Positions 39,584 to 50,299 of a DNA stretch of 64,000 nt are shown one piece after another. Under the pieces are notes generated by a model. It worked only from the letters and a program-made list of their open reading frames with translations, made no database searches and was not told the DNA's origin. The stretch is from positions 16,467,501 to 16,531,500 of the forward strand of contig NC_084673.1 of NCBI RefSeq assembly GCF_028389875.1, in the 5' to 3' direction. Positions within the stretch are counted from its first letter, which is position 1, and each line of letters opens with the position of its first letter. Made by a program: the position numbers and the translations under genes. This DNA is from Rhea pennata. Its lineage: Eukaryota > Chordata > Aves > Rheiformes > Rheidae.

Positions 39584-39821
39584 TTTCACTCGGTTTAACA
39601 GCACTGTAAGCAGTCTGAGAGACTCCACTCTTCTCTGAGCTAGCAGAGATTTCCTTTCTTCCCATTCAGGCATATTCTCTGACCACTGTTGTTCTTCAGC
39701 TGGTACCTTCTGCTGCTTTGGGGGATGTTTTTCATCTCGATCTATCTGTCTCTCTTCTCTCCTCTGGAGCTTAGCTTTCTCTTTTCTCTCTTGAATCTTT
39801 TTTTCATCACCACGTCTTTTT
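39584..39821 (-). CDS. AKAP17B: AKAP17B exon 4 with conserved helix, intact
   Basis: A 238-base exon with acceptor TTACCTAG|AAAA and donor AAA|GTAAGA. In the phase set by exon 3 it reads R-KRRGDEKKIQERKEK.., then EWEERKSLLAQRRVESLRLL and TVLLNRVK. This aligns with AKAP17A KLEERKLLLAQRNLQSIRLI and AELLSRAK. Leu/Val spacing in the last 22 residues predicts an amphipathic helix of the kind AKAPs use to dock PKA regulatory subunits; that role is inferred. The first in-frame ATG is at 39673-39671 (..SENMPEWEE..), with A at -3. Starting there, a product of about 548 residues would keep the helix and the whole last exon. An alternative upstream acceptor at 39900 gives a frame that breaks before the conserved part and fits the phase less well. 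Confidence 0.7.
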
Positions 39822-40489
39822 CTAGGTAATTATCAATACGGGACAATTTAGATGACACTTGTTTTACATTTTGAGCCTTGGGGGGATCAGATGTAGGTGT
39901 CTGAAATGCTAATAGTAAGCAACCAGTCACCAAGAATTCGTATGCCGCTAACAAGAAATCTTGGTTTCTAGAATAACATGATAAAAAAAAAAAAAAGGCA
40001 AACATGGCACACAAGTGACACACATCCAACCAATGCACACATTTAGAAAGTTCCTTACTTTCTCTCCAAATGCGTCATACTCCAGGGTTTTTATTACAAG
40101 CATTCTCAAGAAGATAGATTTAATCATTATCTTTTATCCAAGGACACAACTAGAGACTGATCATTTGGACCTAATTCTTAAGTTAACAAATTTCCCCTAC
40201 AGATCAGCATGAGGGTGTCATTTGAGAGATTATCTCCACTATCCTAAAAATTCCAGCTGAAGCTGTTAAAAGCCTTGCCTTGCAGAAAACAGATATACTA
40301 TACAACCAACATGCCACATCACAGAAAATTCCAGGATATTCAAGGCACAAAGTGTTTACATACATGTTTAAAAATATATGTTTTTGAAGTAGCTGAATAT
40401 ATAAAGGAACAGCAGAAAAATAGTATTACTTTCAGAGATTTAGCATTTGAGTTGGTATGTGCAGTATTGTAAAATTTTCAGTTTGGGTT

Positions 40490-40524
40490 TTTTTTTGTTT
40501 GTTTGCTTGTTTGTTTGTTTTTAA
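40490..40524. repeat. (TTTG)n simple repeat
   Basis: A T run followed by TTTG units. Similar GTTT/GTTTT stretches occur near 39005, 53735, 55510 and 59565; all are plain low-complexity DNA. Confidence 0.8.
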
Positions 40525-40914
40525 AGAGATGTAGATGTGTAACTCAACTGATTACTGGTGATAGTTTAGGATGCAATCCAAACATACTCTCTGTAGAGTT
40601 AAAACCTCAACATACTACTATTACTCAAATACAAAATTTTAAAACACTGTCCTGTGCTACAACAATAATGAAAAACAACATGTAAAAAGGGACAGAGAAA
40701 AAGATGGAAAAGCATTCACTTCAAACTTTGGACCTTCCAGTCAACTGGGAGGCACATAGAAAGGTTTATCACGTTAATTTTACTTCAGGGCATAATGACA
40801 TTAATTTTTCATGTTACAGCACAGGACAATACAAAAATCCCACTTCCACAATCTTAAGCAATCAAGTCTCACAGCAGTTTGAGAGCAACAGCTCTCAGAT
40901 TTCACTTCAAGTCC

Positions 40915-40965
40915 GTAGAATAATCCAGGCCGGAAAGGATCTCAGGATGACTCCAGCCCAGTTTC
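40915..40965 (-). repeat. CR1 LINE 3'-end fragment, minus orientation
   Basis: The plus strand reads GTAGAATAATCCAGGCCGGA, then AAGGATCTCAGGATGACTCC, which resembles the reverse complement of the CR1 3' terminus (AGAATCATCCAGGTTGGAAA, then GACCTCAAGATCATC). The 5' part is missing, as usual for CR1. Confidence 0.55.
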
Positions 40966-41192
40966 TTCCTCGTAACCCCTTATCTGATGCCTTATTACTG
41001 AATTATCATGCTGCTTCTTTTCTTCCTAGAGTAAAATATGAATTAGGAACTATACACAATAACACTTCAGGTTCTCTGACTCATGTTTCCTCAACGCCTG
41101 GATTTTTACAGTAGCCATACTTTTGGATTTTACTGGCAATGGAACAGCGTAATAAATCCGAAGAAAATGGGTCACTAAAAATACACTCTCAC

Positions 41193-41316
41193 CTTTCAAC
41201 TACCTTTCTTTCTTTTCCCCCCTTTCGTTTGTGCTCTTGTTCTTGCAACTTAAGTTTTTCCAGACTTCTCTCTTCTATGCTCCTTCACTAAAACGTCTGG
41301 TTCTATTGAAAGTCAC
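41193..41316 (-). pseudogene. AKAP17B: AKAP17B exon 3, decayed
   Basis: A 124-base exon with acceptor TGACAG|GTG and donor AAAG|GTGAGA. It begins VTFNRTRRFSEGA, then an in-frame TAG, then KRE. A one-base loss later restores the frame SLEKLKLQEQEHKRKGGKER. This aligns with AKAP17A VSFDSTKHLSDASIKKRQLE and onward into the start of the charged coiled-coil region. The exon ends GAA AG|, which pairs with the first base of exon 4. So splice sites and phase are kept while the reading frame is lost. Confidence 0.75.
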
Positions 41317-42869
41317 CTGTCACAGAAGAAACAGAATCAAACTTACCAGTCCAGTTTGGCATGTATTTATACAAGCACAGACAACCTACAGAGATGAGAG
41401 GCTGCAGGTGACTAACCCATATTGCTACATCCACGTGAAATTCCTGGTGCCTGGGCACATAAGAACATGTCTTCTGAAGTTCACACCAAGAGCTGCCAAT
41501 CAAGCTCAAACACCCCACTCACAAATGTCACCTCCTGCTGTGACTTTGGGGCTTACAAGCTGACACTATGCCTTTGGCTACAACCTGTTTCTGGCATGCT
41601 CTTCTGGGGACTCAAAGTTCAGTATTTTCAGCAGAGAGTTCCTAGATTATGAATTTATGCCGTTCTTCTGCCAAAACTAGAGTTCACTTACTTTCAGAGC
41701 AGTATCTTTTGAATCAGATGTTTGCTTACATAATAAAACCGACTGATAAATGCAGCACACATTGACATAATCCATTTCAAATGCTCATATGTGAGCACAT
41801 TAAAAAGAAAAAAAAAAGTATTCTAGTAAATTGCATCTTGGTGCATCTACCCTAGAACAAGTAACGCGAAGCATTATTTTCAGCACAAAGATATTTTTCA
41901 GTGTCACAATTTAGAAAGTACCCACTGGACAACATACTGAAACAGGGTACATCCTAATAAGTATTTATTAACAATTATGCCGCTGAAATGAATTTTTCAG
42001 ATTACAAGTCTTTTATATAATGTCATAGTAAACATAGCAGTTAAATGGATTCATTCCTCAACAAACTTAAGTACATAAAATGCTGAGAAGACAAAGGATA
42101 TCCTTTACTAGCTGAGATCTTATCACCTATAAATTAGGTGATTAAGTGTTGCTGATACTTCATGTTAAACAACATGAAAAACAAAGTATCTTTCAAAGAG
42201 TCTCTCCAGATCCTGAGCCTCTTTCTCAATTTCAGTGCCCATCAAACCAAAAAGATTTACAACCTTTAACTTATGCACAAGAATTTTTCAGGAAATCATA
42301 AAGTAAAATGCCATCTTCAGATTAAAGGACTGAGAACTTCAAAGTTTGCAGTGAGAGATTAAAAAAAAAGCAACATACAACCCAATATTGGTACATACAA
42401 ATTGAAGTATTTACATAAATAAATAGACCAAATTGGTGTTTCATAACCTTTAAGGTTAAGAAATATGCAATCCCTCATCATGACTGCGGAGCACAAACAC
42501 ACCACAGCTTTGTTGACTAAGTAGTGCACCAAAAGAGTGCATAGTTTCTGAAGCAGTGTACCCACATCCTATCCTAAAGGACACCTTTCAACTGTAAATT
42601 CCCAAAACAAACATCCATTGCTCAACTATCCTACTCTAGTTAGTAGATCACATAGTTTCACTAAACAAAATCTTCTGTCACTTGTTTAAGTAGCTTCTGA
42701 ACATGCAGGACACCCACAGGGTTCTCAAAGACTTATTGAATTAGAGACTTTTTGGCTAGAATCTACCCAGCTGTTCCTAGCCAGATAAAAAAATGATAGT
42801 TTTTATTATGATACACTTGGAAAAAGAAAATCAAAAGCATCTAAATATGTAACTTCTAATGCTTTTTAC
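41317..42869 (-). other. AKAP17B intron 2
   Basis: About 1.55 kb, GT-AG on the minus strand (donor AAG|GTAAAA). Unique A/T-rich sequence; no repeat or exon recognised. Confidence 0.6.
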
Positions 42870-43582
42870 CTTTGTGTTACAAGTCGATTTTTCCATCGTC
42901 CCCCTTAAGCATCATTCCTACAAGTGAGCACATAGCTTTCACAAAAGCTGCATACTCTTGGAGGTCTTTTAAGGCCTTTGTACAGTACCAAAAGTGGAAT
43001 GATGTACACTTCCTCCCATTCTTTCTTCTCTGTAAGGTTCAAGCATAGAATACCTATGTTCTTAATGTTTCCAAAGTATTCAAATACCACCTTAAAGGGA
43101 TCAAATAGTGAAAAGCCAAAGGAAGATGCTTTAACACAAACCATTTGCCGGGCAGCCCTTCAAAATGAAGGCAGTCAGGAATATCACCACTTCGTTCAGT
43201 ATTGTCTTTACCCATCATCCCTCTTTTACTCAACAAAGATGCCCACTCTTACTCAGTTTAAGGGTCAGCATGTGCATCAGGAGCCATCACTTTCCAGCCA
43301 TCTGTAAAACCATTTAGTTTTATCACCTTTCAGGCAGTTTTTCCTTAAGTTTGAAGATCAAACTTTTAGTTTCTGCCTCTCTCTCAAAGTGAATGAAATC
43401 TGGACAAACCATGTTCTACAGCTTGTCCATTGCTCCCCGCCCCAAGAGACTCTGGACAACATGGAAACACCACACTGACAGGCAGTTTGGCTACTGGCTC
43501 AAGGTACAGATGCTGAGAACCACAAAGCTCCAAAGTTTTGGAGTTATCACACAAGACAGTGATTGCCATCGTCTCCAAAGCC
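42870..43582 (-). pseudogene. AKAP17B: AKAP17B exon 2 (N-terminal RNA-recognition half), decayed
   Basis: The acceptor TTTTCCTAAAG|GGC leads to ATG at 43569 and a product starting MAITVLCDNSKTLELCGSQH, then LYLEPVAKLPVSVVFP, matching AKAP17A TIVHDTSEAVELC..LYLKPITKMTISVALP. Further matching islands follow in changing frames: DFIHFEREAETKSL, VIKLNGFTDGWKVMAPDAHA, DCLHFEGLPGKWFVLK, KVVFEYFGNIKN, MLEPYREE, EYAAFVKAMCSLVGMMLKGD and CNTK. Between them lie about six frame changes, three in-frame stops (TAG after MDKL; two TAA before EWASLL) and a deletion of roughly 15 residues. Island order matches AKAP17A throughout, so this is a decayed exon in place, not a processed copy. Confidence 0.85.
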
Positions 43583-44784
43583 CTTTAGGAAAACAATTAA
43601 ATCTCCCAAAATAATTTTACTTAAACAAATTCTGAACATTTGGTCATATTAGTTTTTTTAGTTCTCATACAAGCAAAGCAAATACTTTCTTGTTAAGACA
43701 TCCAGGGTATTACAGACCTGAAAAATTCAGACCTCTTAAGAATCATTTCTATCCATTGTTCTTTGGGATAAAGAGCTACTAATGCTATCTGTAATTATCA
43801 CATCAAGATTTGAGGTGCAGCAGGTTAAAACATCTAGGACACCACTGCTGAAATCTGTAGAAATAGACATGAAAGTCAGAACGAAAAAGGTCTCGTGTGC
43901 CTAAAAGCTTGGTCTTTGCAATCACATCTTCTGCTGAACCCAAAAGGTATTATCCTGTCCTCATAAATCTTCCTTCACTTACATCCTTGCACCACAATGG
44001 CTACAACTGCATTCCTACTGCTGCAATAAACTATCTAAAAGCAAGTCCAAAATTCTCTTCACAGAATCGCCTGTAAATAAATGGCAGTGGTTTGGCAGTG
44101 CAGTACCATTACCACTTTCAAGTATCAGAAACATTTCTCATCAGATGACTGCGTACAAAGCAACAGAATTATTTACTGGCTGATCCACTGAGGCTTGCTG
44201 CTCAGCAATATGGCCATTTAGTCAACCCTGACACACTAATGCACTGCTAGATGAATTTTATATTTTAACTGTGCCAGTTGATAAGCCACAGGGAATGTGA
44301 CATTCTGCCCCCCTACAAAATAATTATCTCCTTATAGCCCTTCTGTTGCACTTATAACATTAGGGAGACATTTGCCTTTGCACTACTGTTTACTACTATG
44401 ATAACTGAAGACTCAACTGTCCTTTGTTACCTGTGAGTCTTTCCTTGCTGATCACATGTTCTGATAACCCTGATATTTACTTTAAAACAAGGTGTTATTT
44501 AAATGCTGAAGAAAGAATCAAAAGCAAGCACTACAAATACATGGAGTAAGAGCACCAAAAAATGCTTCTACATTCAAGATACAGACCTGGGACACTACAG
44601 ATCTGTCATCAGTTCCCAGCTCTGTTGAGGAAACCCTATGAAGCCCAATCTTTTTTTTATGCTTCAGGATCCTAAAACATTGCGGTATTTTAGAACAGAT
44701 TCAAGCTGATTAGAAGCGGAATAGAAAACCAGCTCACTTGTGCTGCCTGTACTGTATTCCACACTGATCTTACCCTAGGTACAT

Positions 44785-45240
44785 GGTACTGAACCATTGT
44801 ATTTGGCTAAAGCATCTCCTCCAAGAAGGCACCTGGTCTTCATTTGAAAACACCAAGATACGAAAATCTGCCACTTTCTATGGGCAGTCTGTTCCACTCC
44901 CTACTCGCATTCACCCTAAAAAAGTTCCCTATTTTCAATTTGAAATGGAAGCCATTTCTAGTCATTGACTCTTCTTAAGTCTTCCTGTTAGATTCACACC
45001 CATAAGCATCTACGTTTTGTTATATGCTGTAATTCAGCACATAACCTCTCAACTATCTTTTGATATAAAATATATGGCTTGAGCTCTTTAAGAGCTCTCT
45101 TATGGTCTCTCATTGCAAGGCGCTTTCTCCAGCCCCTGAGTAATTTTTGTCACAATATTCTAACACTCTCCAACTTTAAAACATATGAACCCTAAAGCCA
45201 CACACAGTATTAATTTGATCAATGCCATACACAGAGGAGA
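44785..45240 (-). repeat. Old CR1/L3-type LINE relic, minus orientation
   Basis: The plus strand carries several recognisable CR1/L3 antisense landmarks in the right order: a GGTCTTCATTTGAAAACACC segment, GGGCAGTCTGTTCCACTCCC, AAAAAGTTCCCT, GGAAGCCATTTCTAGTC, CATAACCTCTCAACTATC, TCCAGCCCCTGAGTAATTTT, and CACACAGTATTAATTTGATC. The copy is highly diverged. Assignment is from memory of the consensus. Confidence 0.65.
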
Positions 45241-45619
45241 ATTAACTCCTTTCAGCCTACTCCCTCTTCCATTCCCACTTTAACGTTCCCCCAAAACACT
45301 GCAGTGGAAACTCAAGTTGTTGCTAACATATTACAGTAACCCTTTCACAGCCTCAAGGAAAACCACATAGATAAACCAGTAATTCATTTGAATATGAAAC
45401 TGATTTTTCTAAATATCTATATAGTCCTTCCCATATGCAATTAATTATCCTTGAATCACCCTAATATGTCACCTAGGTTCACGCTTTAAAACAAAATTAG
45501 ACTCCAAGGAATCATTAACATCTTGACAATATTTAACATAAAGCACAATATTTAACACAAAACCCATAGAGCACATATGTGTAACACGCAGTTAGTAAGA
45601 ATAACTCAATCGCGAAGGA

Positions 45620-46640
45620 GCCACTCGTGTTTTCTCGCGGTACGGCTAACTCGAGCGGCCCTTACCACCCCCAGCTCCCCGTCCGGCCGCTCGCTCCACG
45701 CCCGGGGCCACCGCAAACGTGTTCCGAGGCTAAGCCATCCACCGGGTCAGCAGCGCGGTCCGGCTGGGAGGAAAAAGAAAGAAAATATATGTACACACAC
45801 GCGCGCGCGCGCGTATACGCGCAGAGAGGACGCGCGTCCGTCCCGCTTCGCCCGGCGAGCTGCCGGCGGCCCAGCGCGGCCGCGCAGGCCTGCGCGCCCC
45901 CCCGCAGCAGCACAGGCCCGGCGCTCGGCGGCCGCTTTGAACGCGGCCTGTAACGGCGGCGGGAAGGGTCTCGGGAGGCCCCGGGGCCGGGCGCGCCGCC
46001 GCCGCCGCTCCGAGCGCCGCAGGGCAGGGCGGCCCCAGGCCAGCGCGCGGCGCCGCACGTGCGCGCGAGCCGCGGCGGCGGAAGGCCGAGCGGCCAGGCC
46101 GGCCCGCCCCGACGAGGAGCCGCGCGCCGCCGCAGGCCCCGCCGCCGCCGCGCTCCCCCCGCGGGCGCGGCGGCCCCTCCCGCCGCCGCCGCCGCCGCCG
46201 CGCCCTCCCACGCTGCCGCCGCCGGCCGCCCCGCAGGCCGCGGCGAGCGGGCCGGCCGCCCTTACCGCTCCGGCCGCCGCCGCTGGCCGCACACACTTCC
46301 GGGCGGCCCTGCCCGCCGCCGCCCCCCGGGGCGGAGCGCGGCGCGCGGCGGGCAGCGGCGCGGCGCGGGGGGAGCCGCCTCTCGGCGCGGCCCCCTGCCC
46401 GCGGCGCGGCGCGGCCCGCTCCGCCCGCTCCCGCGGTGCTGCCGGAGGGGCCGGTGCGGCCGTCGCGCGCGGGGGGCGCCGGGCGCCATCTTGTGCCCGC
46501 CCGAGGCGGCGGGAGCTGCCCGCGGCGCCCAGGCCGCGGCGTTGCTCGGGGCTGAGGGTCGGTTCCTGAGGGAAAACTGATGCGGAGAAAACGGGCCCTG
46601 GGCTGAACCGCAGCAGCGGGGCCGGTGAGTGGCGCTGCCG
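45620..46640 (-). promoter_or_regulatory. AKAP17B: AKAP17B CpG island and 5' exon
   Basis: A 1-kb CpG island with very high CpG density at 45840-46560. On the minus strand there is a YY1-type motif CAAGATGGC (46493-46485) and an ETS motif CCGGAAGTG (46302-46294), both in the sense orientation usual near start sites, followed by a donor GCG|GTAAGG (intron from 46265). That suggests a 5' exon of about 46490-46266 feeding exon 2. On the plus strand GCCG|GTGAGT near 46624 could be the donor of a divergent non-coding transcript. The promoter looks undamaged although the coding region downstream is broken. Confidence 0.6.
45791..45822. repeat. Alternating (AC)n(GC)n tract, Z-DNA prone
   Basis: GTACACACACGCGCGCGCGC continues with GTATACGCGC, an almost unbroken purine-pyrimidine alternation at the edge of the AKAP17B island. 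Confidence 0.85.
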
Positions 46641-48429
46641 TGGCCGCGGGTGTCCCCAGGGTGCCCCCTCCGCTCTGCCCGCCTGCTGCGCGGCGCCTCT
46701 GGCCTCTGCTTGGGGTGTATATTTAATATAACACAGCGAGAGAGTCGTTCCCTCTGCAGGCGCCCGTCCCCCTCGCTCAGGTACTGCGTGGGCCTAGTTA
46801 CAAGGTTTCACGATGCTATCCGTAACAGAAGGTGTTTATCCTCATCTCTGAAAAGTGCAGGGTTTTAGCCTGAGCGATATATACGCAGCAATTAACATCT
46901 GCTCCCCCTTCCCCATTTATTTTAGTACTAGTTTGCGCACGTTACTCCAGTGGGAACGCGATGCCTGTATCTACCTGTGCAATACTACCGTCCCCTCCCC
47001 ACACAGAGCAGCTCCAAGGGATGCCGATTCTCTCAGGTAAACAGGTTAAAGAATTTTCCAGCACTTTTTTATTATTCCTTTAATGCCCCCGAGGAAATTC
47101 GCTTTTGTGCAGTCATCAAGTATACTCTCAGTTTTTAGTTTTTCTTTTTTTATTATTATTATTATCTCTTGCAGTTTTCCAAATGCAATTCTAAAATAAT
47201 ACGGTGTGTTTTTTTTCTCCCTATTTTTAAAAACAGATATTATTTCTTTTCATGTGAAACAGCTGAAGCACAGCTGTAGGTATGACCTTAAGACATGCAC
47301 AAGATTAGGGTTGCAGGTAGAGGTGTGCACCAAGAACCTCCTTTCTCAGATGATCTAATTGCTAAGTATCAAATTACAACCTGAGAACAAATGTTAAGGG
47401 TGTATTTAGCGTGGGAGTCTGTCTCTCAAACTTTGTTTGCCCAAAAGCGTATCTGCATATTCTCGCTATACAAGTTCATGTAATAAAGAACACTATCTTT
47501 ACCCACAAAGCTTTATTTGGTCTCGTTCTCTCCTTTGTGGTTTTGCATCCCCTTGCATTCTGAAGATTTTTGTGGGAATCTCTATTATACAGTGACATTT
47601 GCTTGCATTTTTCTTGCTCCCTTAAAAGATAAAGCTGTGTTTTGATAGTACAAAAGGTTAAATTTCAAAGATGGTGTCTCACGGTTGTGTACATTTTTCC
47701 TTTCTACATATACTCCTCCAAAACTAAACAGGCAAATTAGAATTTGGTAATAGTTTGCAGCTCATATTCATTTATTCAGTACCTGCTGTTTTTCCAAAGA
47801 TGTGATAAATTGAGAAGCTTTTATGTTTTAGCACATAAAGAAATACTTAATGCAGCCCAGCAAAGTTATTTCTTACAAGATCTGAGTGTGGGGTAGAGAA
47901 ATAAGAGATAAGAAAATATTTACTAATTTAGTAAAAATAAGCTGTTAATATTTTGGTTTTCCTAGTGTGAAGGAATTACAATTCAGTTTTCCAATTTCTT
48001 TGGCAATTATTTTGTAACAATGAAATGCTAAATATAAAATAGCATTTTTTTTTCTTTTATATTTATCACTATTGAACTCTGCCACAAATATCTATAATTC
48101 TTTTGTTGCTAGCCCAATGGTTTTGAGCCTTTCAGTATGCCTTTCTTAGGCTTATGACTGATAAAAGAATACAGTCTTCTCTCTTAAGCACAATATATTC
48201 CAATCCAAAGTTGTCACATCTTAGTATGTCTGCTACCAGACTTACCCAAATTCATACAATGCTTGCTGATTGCATAAAAACAAAATTTCTTTCCTGTAAT
48301 TATGCAAGTTATATGTAAATGTATTTAATATTCCATATTGCAGAGGGCAAACTACTGGAAACTGTGGTCTTTTGCCATTGCAAAATAATCCTGTCTACTA
48401 GAATAGAGCATGTTGCGGGAGAAATATGG

Positions 48430-48500
48430 TGAATGAACATATCAGAGGTGCATGTCTCCTCTGTGAATGAATAGTATCAGAGGTGTGTATCACCTCTGGA
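48430..48500. repeat. Diverged duplicate of a TATCAGAGGTG hairpin unit
   Basis: TATCAGAGGTG occurs twice about 34 bases apart (starting near 48440 and 48475). Each copy is followed by a partly complementary CTCCTCTG or CACCTCTG. The second forms a perfect 8-base stem (48478-48485 with 48491-48498) around TGTAT. Confidence 0.6.
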
Positions 48501-48559
48501 AAAGGAGAGCATAAGAATTGCTATTAGGGAAACTATTCTAGCAGCATTCTCATGTTGAG

Positions 48560-48760
48560 AACAAGGCCCGTGTAATTTCACCTGAATCTGCCACATCTGA
48601 TACAGGCTGATAAAAGGAAATATTTCTGCACAGATAATACGAACGTGGAAGTCATTGCCCCAGCAAGTCTGTGAGACTAAGCATCTTGCTTCAGAAGGGG
48701 ATCGGATGTTTATAGAGGCAACAAGAAAATCTGGGGTTGTTTTGCAAATACAATTTTGAG
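48560..48760 (+). repeat. Old CR1/L3-type LINE 3' relic, plus orientation
   Basis: Landmarks of a CR1/L3 tail appear in sense order: GGAAATATTTCTGCACAGA, CGTGGAAGTCATTGCC, CAGAAGGGGATCGGATGTTT, ATAGAGGCAACAAGAAAATC and TGGGGTTG. These resemble the consensus run 'GGAACTCATTGCCACA ... AAAGGGATTAGACATTTATA ... AACAAGAATATCCAGAG'. Highly diverged. Confidence 0.65.
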
Positions 48761-50299
48761 TCAACATTAACTATTGTGTTTTATTTGCAAAGCCCAATGA
48801 CTGAGAAGTTACAAAGAGATCTTGAGTAGTCGTAATTATCCACCATCTCCCTCGTGCAGAATAATTGTACTTTTCTGTGCAAGCTGCTGTTTCAGGCTCT
48901 GTACCATCTGTTACCTGCCCAGATTGTACGGGCCCTGGATCTCTTCTGTTCCTACAAAAATTACTTAAAACTGGACACCTAGGAATGAGGAAATCCTGCC
49001 TGCAGAAGTCATGCAGTTTAATTTAGAGTGTCTTTTAAGATCATTCTAGGTAAAATAGTGCAAAGGATTGTGTAGAGACAGCTCTTTGATTTAGTCTCCA
49101 TTTATTCCTGTTTAGCTGAGGTGGATCAGAGGCACTATGTGAATCATCTTTAATGCACAAAAGTGTTCATACAGAGATTGCAACAACATAACCTACTAGG
49201 TTTCAAACATTCAATTTAAAACTTTGCAACCAGTGCATGTAGACTTCAGGGATGGGCTAGGGAAGATAATGATTTGGGAAAGCTTTGGCCATGGAAGGAA
49301 TTTAGGTATTCCAAGTAAAGATCTTGGATGTGGTTCTGCATGTGGCTTGGTAATGTCCTTCCAGGAGCTATGGTTGAAATGTTACATACTGCTCAGGTAA
49401 ACAAAGAACTAAGATAGTTTTCCGTTATTGGACTATATATAGCTACTTTTTGATTGTAGAGTCTTTAGGAAAAATCTAAGCTCCATCCTGTATTTAATGT
49501 TGAAATAAAACAGTGAAACCTGCTCCCAGGGACAGTAAAAAACACTTACATAGTTTTGGTTCATAAACAAACGTGATGAAACTTTGTGTATTGCAGATGG
49601 CTGTCATTGCAGTTTTGACTCATTACACTAATTTGTGGACTGTTGAAACTTTTCTCCCTAGATACTGATTTTACCAGTTGTGGTTGAGAAGCACTCACCT
49701 GCTTTAAGTACTATGTTGCCAGAATCAACTGAATGGTGTGTGGAATACTGCCATCCACTGGTTGGCTGCACAGAAAACTCATTGAACTTAAATTTTATTT
49801 AAGGGAATACCTGAAAGGTATGATATTTGTGTCTGTGTGTGTGTATACTTTTTACATGTTAACATGTTTACATGTTAAGCGACATGCCAGGACTTTCTAA
49901 TCAGTTTATTCCACAACAAGGTGGTCTCAGAGATACTTTGTATATAGGTGGGTGAGTTTTACTTAGGAAAAAAAAACACCCCCCCCAATACTCCTTAGTC
50001 CAGCAAATGAGTTTTGATTGTAAGGAGAATTAGTTTGCCAGACCATGATCTGTCCAACTTAAGAAAATGTAGTAATTGTACAGAAAGCCCATAATGCACA
50101 ATCTTACTTGATATGATTGTTTTATAACAGTGTAATTTTTGAGCTACACTTAGAATATGTATTAGTGCTCATAATTCTAGCATGAGTTTTTTATTGTAGC
50201 CATAGAGATTGTAGAAGATTCTTAGTTACTTCCTGTTGAAAATCTGCTTTACAAACAGCAAAGCCAGCTGTCACTGTTAGTTGCTGTTAGTATGAAAAA

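Larger units (their letters stand above)
39822..41192 (-). other. AKAP17B intron 3
   Basis: About 1.4 kb of non-coding sequence between decayed exon 3 and intact exon 4. It contains a CR1-like 3' fragment near 40.94 kb and TTTG-type simple repeats near 40.5 kb. Open frames here match nothing recognisable. Confidence 0.6.
43583..46265 (-). other. AKAP17B intron 1
   Basis: About 2.7 kb of non-coding DNA between the CpG-island exon and exon 2. The right half carries an old CR1/L3-type LINE relic (44.79-45.24 kb). The last 600 bases are the left part of the CpG island. Confidence 0.55.
36740..46490 (-). pseudogene. AKAP17B: AKAP17B locus: 5' half decayed, 3' half open
   Basis: A five-exon minus-strand gene: 5' exon in the CpG island (about 46490-46266), exon 2 at 43582-42870, exon 3 at 41316-41193, exon 4 at 39821-39584, and exon 5 at 38296 to the TGA at 36742-36740. 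The protein segments align by eye with AKAP17A (XE7/SFRS17A), a splicing-speckle protein that anchors PKA, and the position between PGRMC1 and SLC25A43 matches AKAP17B of Xq24. Exons 2 and 3 hold at least seven frameshifts and four in-frame stops. Exons 4 and 5 (79 and 518 codons) have none, and the junctions 2/3, 3/4 and 4/5 keep compatible phases. A full-length product is impossible from this sequence; a truncated one remains possible. Assembly error is unlikely given so many lesions. Confidence 0.75.

Noticed and set aside
39822-39900. A longer exon 4 of AKAP17B using acceptor AG at 39902-39901
   Set aside because: Its frame does not join exon 3 in phase and conflicts with the conserved frame through stops, whereas the acceptor before 39821 fits both neighbours.
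45577-46569. A 330-codon plus-strand open frame
   Set aside because: It lies wholly in the AKAP17B CpG island, is Ala/Arg/Pro-rich as all frames are there, and has comparable frames on the other strand.
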